DNA of 64,000 nt, from positions 39,001,296-39,065,295 of the forward strand of contig NC_030386.2 of the NCBI RefSeq assembly GCF_001625215.2, in the 5' to 3' direction. The stretch is from Daucus carota subsp. sativus (Eukaryota; Streptophyta; Magnoliopsida; Apiales; Apiaceae). The notes beneath the pieces were generated by a model. It did not search any database and was not told the DNA's origin. It saw only the letters and a list, made by a program, of their open reading frames with translations. How positions within the stretch are numbered: position 1 is the stretch's first letter; each line of letters begins with the position of its first letter. The position numbers and the translations under genes are program-made. This document shows positions 43,392-56,278 of this stretch, piece after piece.

Positions 43392-46300
43392 GTTTGTATA
43401 GTATCACTATTATTTCTTAGCTATGATTTCTGTAGCATAATTATTCACCATTCTAAATCTTTGTTTTTTTTGGGCATTGAATAATCGCACATCAGAAGTT
43501 TAGCTATAACATACTTCTGTTTACTTTTAGCATCACTATGACCACAATAGTTCTATTTCCAAAGAACACAAGCAAGTACTTGTAAACCAACATTGTAAAA
43601 ACTAAAAGCAAATTGCTAAAGGCTTGATTCGATATATATAAACATTCATTACATTTACAACGTAAATAATGGAGGTTAGGGGCAACAGTGCATATATATA
43701 ATGTTTTTATTGCCTGCCAATGTTCTGGGCATTGAATTGTTTAGTATATTCTGCTTTATCTTATTCTTTGTTTCCTGTTAATGTGTTCAGCATTATGGGC
43801 GCCTTGTGTATTTTTTTTTTGGAACATGATTACTGCCTCTGTTCATTAGCATCCATTATTATTGTGCCTTATTTGCAACTCCTGTCTAAAGTGGTTTTTT
43901 TTATCACATTTGATTATAGTAAAGCTCAGTTGCATTAAATATATTTGGCTATTAGGATATTATTTGCATTTTTTTGGCTAAAATATTGTATGTCGCATAT
44001 TTTAGTATTATGTGAGTGATCTTTTAGTTATATTTTTGTCTAATAATTTTACATCGGGTGCTCTGACTATTGTATTGGTAACGGTTGATCCAGATTCGAA
44101 TCCGAGGTGATATTTAGTAGAATTTTTAGTTTTCTGATTAATCTTTATCTTTTTTTTTAGGATTCCCTAATATCTAACGGCTACAAATTTTTGCGGATTG
44201 ATGGGACTACCAAAGCTAATGACAGACTGAAGATTGTTGATGTGAGTGTGCTAAATTATGCTAAATTAATTATCAGGAAATATTAAAAAAAATAGTTTTA
44301 GTGACACAAACTTGCATCGCAACAGGATTTTCAAGCAGGCGGAGCTCCCATTTTTCTACTGACTTCTCAAGTTGGCGGACTAGGACTTACACTAACAAAA
44401 GCAGATCGTGTCATAGTAGTTGATCCAGCTTGGAATCCAAGGTGAATGTTCACAAAATGTATACCGTTACATTATAAAGTCGGATCTAGTTTTCGAGTTG
44501 GTTAACTGTTTTGAGTCTAGTAGCAAGTTTAAAGTTTAATCTATTTTTCAAATATTGCTCCGTTTGCAATTAACTTCAAGTGCAATAATCTGTTTCAATT
44601 AATTAAAACGCATAACTTCTCTGTATACTAATATACATTCCCAGTATTCTTTGCACGGCATAAGTTTATTTGTTAGTGAAAAAAAGTCAAATACAATATT
44701 AGCGGTCTATTTGTATTTATCTTAAAAGTACTTTGATTTTCAGTATGTATAACTTAAGTGCTAATACTAATTTATTTATATTTATAGAATTAATAAAACT
44801 TTGTGCGATAATGAGGGACTAACTTAAGTACATTTTTGTACATTTAAAATTGTGAAATTCTACACATATATGTATATATATTATTTTCACAACTGTATAA
44901 TAATTTCACGACATGGTGTCCTTCGTTTACAAATTGAATAACTTATAAAATACCAAGATAAGCTACTTTAGAAGTGCATTTCATAGTCTGAAATTAGTTT
45001 TGATGTGGTAGCTCTGTATAAAGATAATGGAATTCAAAAAGTAGAACTATGAAAAATTAGTTTTGAATCTTTTGTGCTGGTCACAAAGGAGTATTTATAT
45101 ACATGTGATTGAATTTGATTAAAACTTGGACTTTACCAGAGAAAATGAAAATAACATACTTTTTTTTATGCTCTAAAAGCAGCGACTGTAATGTACCAAA
45201 AATAAATTATGCGATTGTTGGATTAGCTTATGACATGAATTTTTAGCTGATGACTTTCAGATAAGATTTTGCCAAATCATTACCATGCATAAAATTATTC
45301 CTTTCCAGGTCTCCGTATGTACCCAATAATTTATCTACATAATATAACTGTATAATATGATACAAGTAAAACTTTTCTAAATAATTATAAAATATGTGTA
45401 AAAATTAAAAGTTTAGCTCCTCTCTCTGCATGATCTATATAAACATGAAATGCATTTAATATTTTATTTTCCATATCTTTTGCAGCACCGATAACCAAAG
45501 TGTTGATCGTGCATATCGTATTGGACAAAAGAAGGATGTTCTAGTGTATCGATTGATGACTTGTGGAACTGTTGAAGAAAAGATATATAGAAAGCAGGTA
45601 GTTTTTTTTAGATATGACTTTACTTGGTTAAGTTTTATGTTAACTTATATTCTGGTGATGCCATATTATGTCAATAAACTGTATGTTTTTTTTCTGATAT
45701 TAAATTATGGGTTGTGGCGGGGATGTGGGTTTCACCCAAGGACTGCTCATATGACTTTACTTGGGTTAAGTTTTATGTTGACTTGTGTTTTTGTGTTGCC
45801 ATATTATATCAATAAACTGTATGCTTTCCTTTTGATATTCAATTTTGGGTGTGGTGGGAATGTGGGTTCGCCCCCAAGGGCTGTTGCCTGTTCATATGTA
45901 TAGAGTATATTTGGTACTTTTTTCATTTACAAGGTACCAATAATTTATATCTTGTATGCCTCAAGAACCTGCTGTTTGTTGGGGCACACGGTGATTAAAA
46001 AAAAACTGAAAGTCAATTTATTTTTGGCAATACATGCAATAGTGTTCTCATTTATTTGTAACTGCCCTCTTATAACCATGTTTTGCTATTTTATGTGACA
46101 TAGGTTTTTAAGGGGGGCTTGTTTAAAAGTGCAACTGAACACAAAGAACAAATTCGATATTTCAGTCAACAGGTACTTAACTAACGGATCCAAGTCATCT
46201 TGATCTCTATTGTTTACTTGAACAACACACACACACACACTCACATAAGACACACAGTCATGCATTTTTAAATTCATATCTTTGTTTATAACAAAATTGG

Positions 46301-48318
46301 ATCTCTTGACACACACACACACACATACATGTCATACTCACATATGAATATGTAAATTCACATCTTTGTTCTTAAGATATATGAATCAGTCAGACTGTTT
46401 TCTCTTCTTTTTTTCCTCCACTCAGTATATGTGTAAACATTTTTATGCAGGATCTTAGGGAGCTGTTCAGTATCCCTGAACAAGGTTTTGATGTTTCTCT
46501 CACTCAACAGCAGTTGCATGATGAGCACGATGGTCAGCTCAAAATGTAAAATCTTTTTTCATAAAGATGTTTATAGCTCTTTTTTGGTGATTTTTGTACC
46601 AGACCTGTAGTTTTAACTTTTAAACTACAATGCTAGTCACTGGGATTGGTATTTAAGTATTTTCATGAATATGCACTTATCTTTTTATATGTAGTACTGA
46701 TAATAAATCTACAGGGATGAGTCACTGGAAAAGCATTTAAAGTTCGTGGAGTCGCTCGGTATAGCTGGAGTTAGCCACCACAGTTTACTTTTCTCAAAGA
46801 CAGCACCTGTAGCAGCAGTGCAAGAAGAGGAAATTACAAGGTGAGCCTTATGCATGTATACTTGCTAGAACATTATGATACACAGTAGTAAATGCAGTGG
46901 AGATTGTGTAAACGTGATTTCTGGTACTATATGTAAACAACTGTTTAACATCTATTTGTTCATCACCATTCAAATTAGGGGATGTCTGAAGTGAGAAATT
47001 TTGACATTCAAATTGTTTGAAAGCCTAGAAATTCTTAAAACATTTGTGTTTTGTGAAGAAATCTTACGAGGGACATTGTCTCTCTTATCTGTAAAAACAC
47101 TGATTTTTGATTGTATGTCTATGAAAGAATGAATATCTAGGTGAGGGAAACTTTAGATGAATCAGGGAAGGAGGAAAAGTTACTACTATTGTCTCCATCC
47201 TAATCGTTGTGTGGTGTGCAGGGTAAATCCTAATAGATTTGTGAGCAGCTCAGCCTCTTTCTCTTCAAATGAACGTGATATAGATGGGTAAAGCATATAG
47301 TGATTGTCAGTTTACTCCCTTCCACAATCATATTGCATTATTAGTTGGTATTAATTTGGAGACTTTTGTTTAAACAGTGCTAAGTATGCATTTAACCCAA
47401 AGGATGTTAAATTGCACACCAAAGTTTCTTCATCAAACAATTCATGTTCACCAAGTGAAAGGGATATTCAGGATAGGATCAAGAGGCTATCTCAAGTTTT
47501 CGCAAATAAGGTACTTCTTCTCTAAAAAATATCTGTTGGTGTTAAAAAACAAAACTGATTTACAATTGCTCGCTCGTTTTCCAAATTTTCCGAAGCAAGG
47601 GACTTCTTGTATGTGATGCATCATGCGAAAACAAAGACACCTTCCCCTTTAAGTCTGTTCAGAAGTTCATTCTGAATATTGTAACTTGAAATAATTCATG
47701 CCCAATCTTACCGACCTGTTAGTTCTTGAACTCTATGAAGGATTGTTCTGCAAATTCATGAAAACAAAACAAAACTGTGAACACCAAACAACAGTAAAAG
47801 CTGGGCTAGTTGATATCTATGATTGCTTTCCCTCTGTGTCATTCCTTTTTATTTTACTTTGCCTGGGATATAAACTTTGGCAAGTTATATTCTATATATT
47901 TATTGCATTATTAGTCTGGTTTGTAGCTTTAGCTAAATCATTGTCATTGGGATATGTATGCCGTAGAAGTGGTATCCCCTCCTTACAAAAAGCATGTAAA
48001 ACTATTTTGATAAAGAGAACTTAATAGATTGATACTATTATACAACTCCTTACTATTTAATGCAATTGCGAAAATTTAGAACCAATAGCACACATCCTAT
48101 AATTATCTGCTGCTTTGTTTGGTTTATACCCTTTCGCAGATATTGGCGTGTCCCTGAGATACCTTTATTCTTTTTTCCAGGTTATGATTTCCAACCTACC
48201 TGACAAGGGAGACAAGATAAGAAAGCAAATCGCTCAATTGCATTCGGAACTTGAAAATATTAGCTCGGAGGCTAGAAATAAAAATAATATAATCGATTTG
48301 GATGAAATATCAGGATAA
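31931..48318 (+). CDS. CHR24: CHR24-like (ERCC6L/PICH-like) SWI2/SNF2 ATPase
   Basis: 25 exons splice in frame to 1,166 aa. Exons: 31931-32045, 32132-32263, 32912-33040, 33911-34027, 35597-35710, 36024-36919, 37021-37151, 37256-37310, 37708-37830, 38704-38811, 39268-39323, 39398-39488, 40038-40175, 40254-40331, 41544-41753, 41964-42035, 44161-44241, 44326-44441, 45486-45597, 46104-46172, 46451-46545, 46715-46840, 47222-47287, 47378-47510, 48181-48318. Helicase motifs are complete: [10 protein letters not shown] (492-501), [15 protein letters not shown] split across exons 9/10 (~604), [60 protein letters not shown]. The C-terminal [20 protein letters not shown] and [18 protein letters not shown] are specific to CHR24/ERCC6L. 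These DNA translocases remodel chromatin or DNA in repair and mitosis. Exons 2-6 repeat an acidic DDAPTF module. Confidence 0.88.
32266..32475. repeat. CT/CCCT-rich imperfect microsatellite at the start of CHR24 intron 2
   Basis: About 210 bp of CT, CCCT and CTGC-type pyrimidine repeats begin two bases after the donor GT. The open frames across it on both strands are low-complexity artefacts. Confidence 0.9.
33044..33122. repeat. Pure CT microsatellite (~39 units) at the start of CHR24 intron 3
   Basis: Nearly perfect (CT)n begins three bases after the donor GT. The length is probably polymorphic. Confidence 0.95.
33207..33288. repeat. Tandem duplication, two 41-bp units, CHR24 intron 3
   Basis: Units 33207-33247 and 33248-33288 share TACTATACTATAAAATGA and CATCCGAGTGCGATG; they are almost identical. 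Confidence 0.85.
34034..34148. repeat. Compound tetranucleotide microsatellite at the start of CHR24 intron 4
   Basis: A series of CCCT, CT, CTGT/CTAT, GTCC and GTAT units follows the donor of exon 4 closely. It looks like a repeat that mutated stepwise from CCCT to GTAT. Confidence 0.9.
34592..34697 (+). pseudogene. Dead duplicate of CHR24 exon 4 inside intron 4
   Basis: After an intact-looking acceptor (CTGAAACAG) the sequence AAGATTCAAAAATGAATCTC, then AGCAGAGCTTTGTCA, parallels exon 4 (33917 onwards). It hits TAG at 34627-34629 in the expected frame and then decays (CATTTCTCCGGGATT of exon 4 becomes CTTTTTTCCATAAC). The GTAAAT donor is lost. Its upstream intron sequence also matches that before exon 4. 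It must be skipped for the gene to work. Confidence 0.8.
34863..35226. mobile_element. MITE with GGCCTCTTTTGTTTCG-type terminal inverted repeats
   Basis: The left end AGGCCTCTTTTGTTTCG and right end CGAAACAAACAAGGCCT are inverted repeats with about 2 mismatches. The interior (~360 bp) consists of diverged internal inverted segments around AAGTTGCAT and TAGTTACGTAG. The target duplication could be TTA/TCA but is unclear. It sits in CHR24 intron 4 between the dead exon and exon 5. Confidence 0.6.
42195..43303 (+). mobile_element. Non-autonomous Helitron (~1.1 kb) in CHR24 intron 16
   Basis: It starts with TCTATACTCATTAAGTG after an A and ends with a short hairpin (CCGTGC TTG GCACGG, 43278-43292) ten bases before the terminal CTAG, followed by T. 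TC...CTRR ends, a 3' hairpin and insertion between A and T define Helitrons. No RepHel coding sequence is present, so it needs a helper. Confidence 0.65.
45613..45898. repeat. Tandem duplication (~137-bp units) in CHR24 intron 19
   Basis: Two diverged copies each run from TATGACTTTACTTGG through ATCAATAAACTGTATG or GTCAATAAACTGTATG to GGGTT(T/C). The second unit starts at 45750. An open frame across them is not a gene. Confidence 0.75.
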
Positions 48319-49650
48319 ATCATTTTCTTCAACTTTAGATATCTGATACTGACACAATTGGTGTTCATGATGATTTCATGTACAACTGAATTACGGGTGC
48401 AGTTGTTTTTCCAGACTTCCATTTTCACGAGCAGTGTAATTTTTCGGTCCATGTACTGCTCGGAGTCTGATAACACATTTCAATATTAATATTTTGTTGA
48501 TATTGAAAGCACAAATGACACTTATTATTCCTCATTGTTACGTGTATAACAAGTGTAGTTGGACACAACTGTACCTGGCCAGTTTTTGGTTCTCTGATCT
48601 AAGTATCTCTTTTTTTTTTTTGGCTCATTTCTCCGATACACTTCTCTTTTGGGGAATTAAGTATAAATTAACCTTGTTTTCATGCTCACTGGCTCAGTGC
48701 TCAGATACCCATATTTATGCTACCCTGCAGCAGCTTTAATGAAAGGTGCAACGTGTTGCAAGTGTTTTATGGTGGCAGTTTCGCGACAGTTCTGATTACA
48801 GATTCTAGCAATGGTGGTTGTAGTATGATGTTGAAGCTGTTTTGTGATGGAACCGAATTCTGAGCTGCTACTCACAAAACTGTTTCAGTATTTTTCATTT
48901 TGGCAATTTTCAGGTAATGTGGCCGGGAATCGTCCCAACTTCCTATTGTTTCCTTGTTTCGTAATTGTTTTGTTAGTTGTCAAATGTTTGCTGCCTCAAG
49001 TTAAAATAAAATGCTCGTGCAGACTTTCGCTCATTCGAAGATTTTCTTGATTTTTTTGATGATCCCATGCTACAAATATCTCAAACCCGTTTATATTTAT
49101 TTAAAAATTTATAAATTCTTGACGTTGATATGTAACCAAAGAAAACAATTCTGTTTTGTATTGTATACACTACAGTATAATTATTTAATGAGATATTCTT
49201 ACGTTACAATCGTACAAGTCATATGGGTCACATTAAGCTGTCAACTATTACTTATGGCCCAGGGGTGAAGGACCCGTAAGTTCATTCCAAGCGTCTTCTT
49301 CCAAAAGGGAAACTAAAAATACTTTTCACATTATTAATGTGGATGAAAAATGTATTAATAACGATTTTTTTAATAATCTAACCGTACGAATGAGTAGATA
49401 CTATAGAATTGAGCAAATATACGAATTTTCATAAAATTATATAACTTGCAACAATGAATTTATAAATCAGAAACCACATATATCGATAAGATATTAATAT
49501 CCGTAAGATTTGATTAAAAAGTAAATCAGAATAGTAACAAAACTGAACTAACTGATAAATTATTAACATAGAATTTGAGATAGTCTTTTCTCTTAAATTA
49601 AGAAAAACTACGTGTATAATATGAATGTTCTAATAGACATGCAATTGATT

Positions 49651-49686
<36 letters not shown>

Positions 49687-50176
49687 TATTAATTGAGTTA
49701 TAATTTTAAAATATTAGATTTTGAAATGGAAAAAAAAATCCAAATTCTTTTAAGTATTCAGGATGCACTTTTAAATAAGATATTCAATACCTCTCGGACC
49801 CAAACGAATATTAAGCCCGTAGATTAGTTCGACTAGCTAGCAGTGGCCAACACTCCTAAAGCCTAAAGTTTTCACCAAAACTCTAAAAGACTTAAAGCTT
49901 GATTTGATTCATCGGTTTATATTTGCATGTAAAAACATCTCATTTCTACGTGTCACCGACCGGCAAATCATGTCATGACTCATGAATACACCAGTGATTT
50001 CTTTGATTGCATGAGTTTACAATCGCGTTTGACTTAACTTATAAATAACTCGTAACCCGGAAAATATACATATTTTTCGGATTTAAGTAGCTTATAAGCT
50101 CGTCCAAACACTCATCAGTCATCACAGTCTATAGGAGTAAATAGAACTAGCTAGAGAATTTGTACAGCAAAAAATC
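48319..50176. other. Intergenic region between CHR24 and the PUP cluster
   Basis: About 1.86 kb. The first few hundred bases are CHR24 3' UTR. An AT microsatellite (~15 AT units) lies near 49653-49683. The last ~100 bp includes the leader of the first purine permease. No further gene is supported. Confidence 0.4.
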
Positions 50177-53100
50177 ATGGAGAACAAGGAAGCCGAAACT
50201 GATGCATCGCTTCACGAGACAGAAGTATCTGTACTTAGCCCCTCTACGAGAAAAATGTTACTCATAATAAGCTGCATATCCCTCTCCATAGGAAACTGCG
50301 GTGGTCCATTGATCATGCGCCTCTACTTCATCCACGGTGGCAACAGAATCTGGCTGTCAAGCTGGCTCATAACGGCCGGCTGGCCTTTGATTATCATTGT
50401 TCTCATCGCCGCCTTCTACCACCGTCGTGCCACCACGGGTGACTACACTAGCAAGCTCTTCAACATGAAGCTGCGCTTGATCCTCGCCTCTGCTGTCGTT
50501 GGTGGTCTCACCGGTGTGGATAACTACCTCTTCTCATATGGAATAGCTAAACTGCCTGTGTCCACATCAGCCCTAGTTATTGCATCTCAGCTTGCATTTA
50601 CCGCAGGTTCTGCATTTATTTTTGTTACGTTAAGTTGAATAATACTCCTTCTGTTTTGTTTTATAAGTCATTTTAGAAAATGTTACTTGTTTATAAATAT
50701 AGTTCGTTCTCTCTTTTCAAGAATAGTGGGGTTGTGTAATGACCATTTGTTAGTCTGCCCATATACACACTGACAACTATTTTTCACTTAGTGGAAGATT
50801 TTATTGGTAGAAATTTTTGCGGGTCATCTTTTTTACTAAGAATATTGTAGCCAATAAAAATCACCACCTAACTAAAAAGTGGTTTTGATGGGCACACGCT
50901 AGAAAATCCGTTTATTTATTAACAAATCCTTTTGTCATTGCAGGTTTTGCGTATTTACTAGTGAAGCAGAAATTCACTTCATTTTCGATTAACGCTGTTG
51001 TTCTGCTGACAATTGGATCCGGAGTACTAGCCCTGCACACGAGCAGCGACAGGCCGGAAGGAGAGTCGAAAAAAGAGTACATTCTAGGGTTTGTGCTGAC
51101 ACTCGGAGCTGCGGCGTTGTACGGATTTATATTGCCGGCGATTGAGCTGATATATCAGAAAGCAAAGCAGGCTGTTGATTTTCCGCTGGTGATGGAGATT
51201 CAAATGGTCATGGGTTTATTCGCCACTCTTTTCTGCACTGTGGGGATGCTCATCAACAAAGATTTCCAGGTATGCATCCTTGTTTTGTTTAACCCTAAGT
51301 TTCTACGTAGTTAAAAATAATTAGTTAGCTTTGCATGCATGCCATGCTTAGTTAATTGTGAACTTGGTATTCAGGACTGTTTGGACAAATTCATTTTTAA
51401 AAAATAATACCTTATTTTTTCTATAAAAAACACAAATATAAAAATAAAAATAAAATGAATTTGTTCCTTCTCATTTTTTTAACTCACAATATGGTATAAG
51501 TAATATATGAGTTCATGAAATATTATTAAAACACCATATATATGTCAATTTATATATTCACTAATTCGTTAAAAATGATAATTTTACTAGATTTCAAAAT
51601 TTACCTGAAACCACTTGAAAATATTTTAAACCGTGAGGTAGATTTGTAATTTCTTTGGGATTGATTTTAGGGGCCGTGGTCAAAGAAAACGGAATCTTCT
51701 TTTTAACAATGGAATCTCGTTATCACTATTACTAGCTGTCTCCCAAATTCAAATTATTTTCATCAGTAAAACAAAGTCACACATGTCACATCTGGTTGAA
51801 CTTTTTCTAATTGCAAATAAAAGTCACCTTTTTTGAATTAAGGTATCTGTAAAATTTGGGGCCTGACAAATTTTTTGTCATTCATAAGGAAAATGGAAGC
51901 GAAATAACCTTTTTTATTGGGTCAGGTTCAGGTATATGTAAGTCTTGTAGCCTAACAACTTCTGGTCACTCACTAAAACCTAGTTGGTAGAAATTGTGGC
52001 TGGACTACCGACTGTATATAACAACTTCCGGCGGTTTTATCAGTCACAAACAAAACACCGTCACTAGGAGCCTGTTTGTTTCGGGCTTGTCGGGACTTAA
52101 AAGTGTTTATAATTTTAAACTGAAAAATATTTTTTTTTGTGATAAGTCAAAAATTGACTTAAAGTCATGAATAAGTAGGGAAACTGACTTATTTTTATTA
52201 AATTTTATTTTATTATTATATTTTTAATAACTCATAATAAGTTAAAATCGTCTAAACAGACAGCTAATAAACTCTCAGCTAATTATATTAAGTCATATTA
52301 AGTTATAAATCATAATTTTCAGTTGAGCGAAACGAATTACTTTTTTACATTCATATAAGAAATCTAGAACTAGTAGCTTGTAACGGTAAAAAGAAGGCAA
52401 AGATGATTAAATCAGTCGCTTGCAATCTCAGACCCGGCTTAACTGCACGAGTCTGAATTCATTCATTCCTACAAGTCTAAAGAAGTTGTCTATTATGAGT
52501 AGATGGGAGAGTAAATAAGGGAAGAGTTGGGTGAGCTAGTGGCGCGCACACAAGGGACCAATATTCAAGTTGATCAGGACAATTCAAACCACTGCAATCT
52601 AACTATTAAATCTTCGACTACATATCATTAGCCCTACCCAAAAATGGACCATCACTGGAGTGTCCTGGTGTTTGTTCATTCCAAATAATATCACAATTCT
52701 TTTACTACAAGAAAACAACGGCTATATAATAAATCTGGGAAAAAACGATCAAATTCAGTTATTTTTCATCATAATCTTCTTTGTCGAAGGTAGCCTTTTT
52801 TTAACGCTCGAAATCTTATTTTATGAGTTGAAGAGTGGATCAGATATTCCCATCTTGTTCATATTTTATTGTTATAGTATTCAGAAATTCAGTCCTCTAC
52901 TAAATCAGAGATCGGATATCATGTTGAAAAATAGTCAATCTAAAAATGTACTCCCTCCGTCCCAACAGATAGCTTACGTATACTATTTGCACGTATTTTG
53001 AGGCTCTTGTAAAGTATAGTTTTATAACGTTTTTTTAAATTTTTCCTTTTTTGAATAAAAAGTTAAACGTCAAACTTTTTTTTAGGAATTTTTAAAAAAA

Positions 53101-53617
53101 TATATACATTTTGCAAATATACTTTATAGCGGTTTTAAAATGCGTACCAAAAAGTAACGTAAAGAACCTAAGACGGACGGAGGGAGTAACATGTTAGAGA
53201 AATACCCTCAATGAATCGTATGTTATATTTCAACGGAGTTCATTGTTTAACACGATTAATCTGCAGGCAATACCAAGGGAAGCAAGAAACTTTGATCTAG
53301 GGGAAACAAAATACTATGTGGTACTGGTCTGCAGCGGAATAATATGGCAGTTCTTCTTTATAGGAGCCGGAGGAGTTATTTTCTGCGCTTCGTCTTTGTT
53401 ATCGGGCATCATAATAGCGGTTTTACTTCCCGTTATCGAAGTATTAGCTGTTATTTTTTTCAAAGAAAAATTTCAAGCGGAGAAAGGAGTTGCTCTCGTT
53501 CTTTCTCTCTGGGGATTTGTCTCGTACTTCTACGGCGAATTCAAACACAGCAAAAATGCAGAAAAGAAAGCCGAAGCTGAAATGGAATTGCAAATAAATC
53601 GAACTGCGCTTCCGTAA
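50177..53617 (+). CDS. Purine permease family transporter, tandem copy A
   Basis: Three exons, 50177-50606, 50944-51269 and 53267-53617, splice to 368 aa. The architecture (phase 1, then phase 0; exon 2 exactly 326 bp) is the same in copies B and C. Ten hydrophobic helices are expected, belonging to the drug/metabolite transporter fold. PUP hallmarks: [17 protein letters not shown] near the start, the [20 protein letters not shown] helix, [18 protein letters not shown] at the loop, and the C-terminal [18 protein letters not shown] and VSYFYGE. PUPs are proton-coupled importers of adenine, cytokinins and related heterocycles; relatives import nicotine or benzylisoquinoline alkaloids. The substrate here is unknown. 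Intron 2 is unusually long (about 2 kb) and contains a Stowaway-like MITE. Confidence 0.9.
52951..53186. mobile_element. Stowaway/Mariner-like MITE in PUP-A intron 2
   Basis: 236 bp with terminal inverted repeats CTCCCTCCGTCCCAACA and AAGACGGACGGAGGGAG, flanked by TA on both sides (52949-52950 and 53187-53188). Matching ends and the TA target are diagnostic. The right end lies 80 bp before the exon 3 acceptor. Confidence 0.88.
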
Positions 53618-56278
53618 GCTGTGTATTATATAGGAGTATTAATTATGTAGCAGAAACTAATGAATAATACTGTGGTTTGTACTTTGTGGCTTGTGCAATG
53701 TATTCCTTTCTGCATTGCAGAAAATACATGAGATACATTTCAGATTCGTAGGTAGTGAAATAGAGTTGAATCTAGTTAATTGAATCTCGATTAAGTAATC
53801 TTGTTGGATTAATATTTTTCGTCGGACTAACAGATACACATTCAATAGAGAACCAAAACTTAAAATAGAACTATGAACCACTAAAATTCCACTGCAGAAT
53901 TCTATTTAATTTTTTACACATATATATAACTTAATAATATTATTTTAAAGAAATTATGAAGTGTAAAGCTTTTGTGGTGGGGACCGGGGAGTAGTGCCAA
54001 AATTTTAGCGTGTCAGCTAGCTAGGTGGTGAATGCTTGAGCAGTTTGTTGATTCCGACGTAATATAAATACTCTCTCTCTCTTATTACAAGACACTAAGA
54101 TTTTTTTACACAATTCTAGGTGCTTTGATCACATACTTAAAATTATTTTTTTTTAATATTTTTTTCTAAATTAAAATATATATATATATCACATATTTTA
54201 ATTCAGAAAAAGAAAAATTTTAAAACAATAATCTTAAATAGATGGTCAAAGCACCTAGAATTGTGTGGAAAAAATCTTGGTGCCTTGAGGGAGTATATGA
54301 TTAATCATACAAGTGCAATAAAACACGAGGCCAAATATAATGGTGAGAGAAAAAAAAACTGAACATATAATCTATCATACCCCACAAATATGTCATTTTT
54401 TTCTCGAATGCAGGTATGCATTACCCATTCCTCAGCAGTCAGCAATGAACAGATTATTTCGTGTCTACGCTATAATCCACCCGATCTTTGTTTAGTCTCA
54501 GATACTTAGTATTCGAAACTCGAATGTCATATCGTATCCAATATCTTGTTGCGAAGAATAAAATTTTAAACTAACAACTCAAATACAAAAGATATTAGTA
54601 TTTTATAGTTGTAACAGAGTGTGTAATCGAGTCAAGCCAATTCGAGATCCGCCAAGCTCAGTCAAGTTCGACTAAAATGTTCGGACTCGAGCGGGAGTGA
54701 GATAAAAATATATTAAATATTTAATATACAATCCGGAATTACGGAGTAGTTAATTTTATGATAGTTATTTTATCTCTCTTTCACTCATAACTGGAGTCGG
54801 TAAATACTCCACTTATCCACCGAGTAGGTATATGTCACATTGTCACTAGAGTGACGGTGATTTCTGATCCAATTGCAGACTTGAAGTAGTAGACTAGGGC
54901 TAGTCAACAAATCGTGGGTCCCACCAATATAATTATTCCTGATTTCACATACATACACAACTAATAATGCAATGTTGTTATTAGCTTATTTGTGAAATAT
55001 AAATAATAAATATACATATATTTCTAGTAAATATGAAATATTTATTAATGTCTATATTGAAAAAAGAATACTTAAATATGACCCCCTAAATTCACAGACT
55101 TTACGATGTATGATAAATTAGCTACTAATTCAACAAATGTGTTGCATGTATGAGCATGTATACACTTAGGAAAATGTCTGAAAACCGAAATATTATTTCA
55201 GATTATTTTCGAATTGTCATTTATATAATTAATAATTTTTTCAGTAACAATATGAGGCTCGCGTGCATACACATATGCTCACCATTTTTTGATTTTTTTT
55301 GTGGAAGATTAACACCGCTCATATATTTATGATTTTTCCACAAAGCACCAATGATAATCGGCAAGCAAATTATCACACGTATATATGATTTTAGTCGTGG
55401 TTAATACCCACACGTATATGTTTACTTCCACTGAAACTCCAACCATTCTTGTTTTGTTAAGAACAGATCAAGATAAATTCATTGTAAGGTCAGCAATTTG
55501 AGATACATATGTGGATAAATCACTCAGGTTACGTAGTATCATTTATATTAAATAGCTGAAAATTAATATAGTTAAATTAAGATTAAGAATACATGAATGA
55601 TTTATTATCATTTTATACTACTGAGGCTTTTTGGCTTCATTTAAAATCGCAGACTGAAACTTATTTTTCAATTTTTAGTTAAAAAATATTTGTTTATAAA
55701 ATAAATTAAAAAACGATTTAAAATTTACTTAAAAGAAAAAATAAATATTCCAACAAATTAATTTATATTTGTGATTTTACAAAATTAAATATCATCATTC
55801 AAATGGATAAACTATCAAATTTATTTTTGTTATATTTGACAAATAAATTATTCGTAATACAAAAAATTCAGACAGACAAATTATTATATCTTTATTTAGA
55901 TTGTGTGAAAATACCATCTTGGAATATTGGATAATTGGAAATTAGTTAGAATAATTGATTAGAGCATCACTTAAATATATCAAAATATAATAACAATAGT
56001 TAATTTATTAAACTCATCATATTGGTCTTCAAAAATATATATATAAGAATTATATATTGGTCTTGAAAAATATTTGATTTTTAAAAATCAAATAGGTGGA
56101 ACCCATTATAATGCTTACAATGTCTAATCAGGTGATTGATAAGTTACATGGGCTATTTTCAGAAGCTCCCCACTATGTTCCAGTGTCACCACAGGGCTTG
56201 CATAGTTGCATGAGTTTATGAATGCACTCTGAGTCTTTATATGTAAAAAAAAAAAAAAAAAAATAGTGCAGAGAAATC
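53618..56278. other. Spacer between PUP-A and PUP-B
   Basis: 2.66 kb, AT-rich, with one hairpin MITE annotated separately and an A-run near 56247-56262 just before the PUP-B start. Short ORFs (for example 55150-55332) have no recognisable content. Confidence 0.4.
54071..54293. mobile_element. Stowaway-like hairpin MITE
   Basis: 223 bp between TA dinucleotides. Long inverted arms: GATTTTTTTACACAATTCTA then GGTGCTTTGA on the left, and TCAAAGCACC then TAGAATTGTGTGGAAAAAATC on the right. The left terminus is a CT run, the right GAGGGAG. Confidence 0.75.

Noticed and set aside
44085-44115. GTTGATCCAGATTCGAATCC-like sequence in intron 16 resembling the end of CHR24 exon 18 (GTTGATCCAGCTTGGAATCC)
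   Set aside because: Similarity is only about 25 bases and contains a tRNA-like GATTCGAATCC phrase common in retroelement debris, so an exon duplication is not supported.
47698-48024. 108-aa frame in the last intron of CHR24
   Set aside because: Hydrophobic, low-information translation inside a clean GT-AG intron; CHR24 reads through correctly without it.
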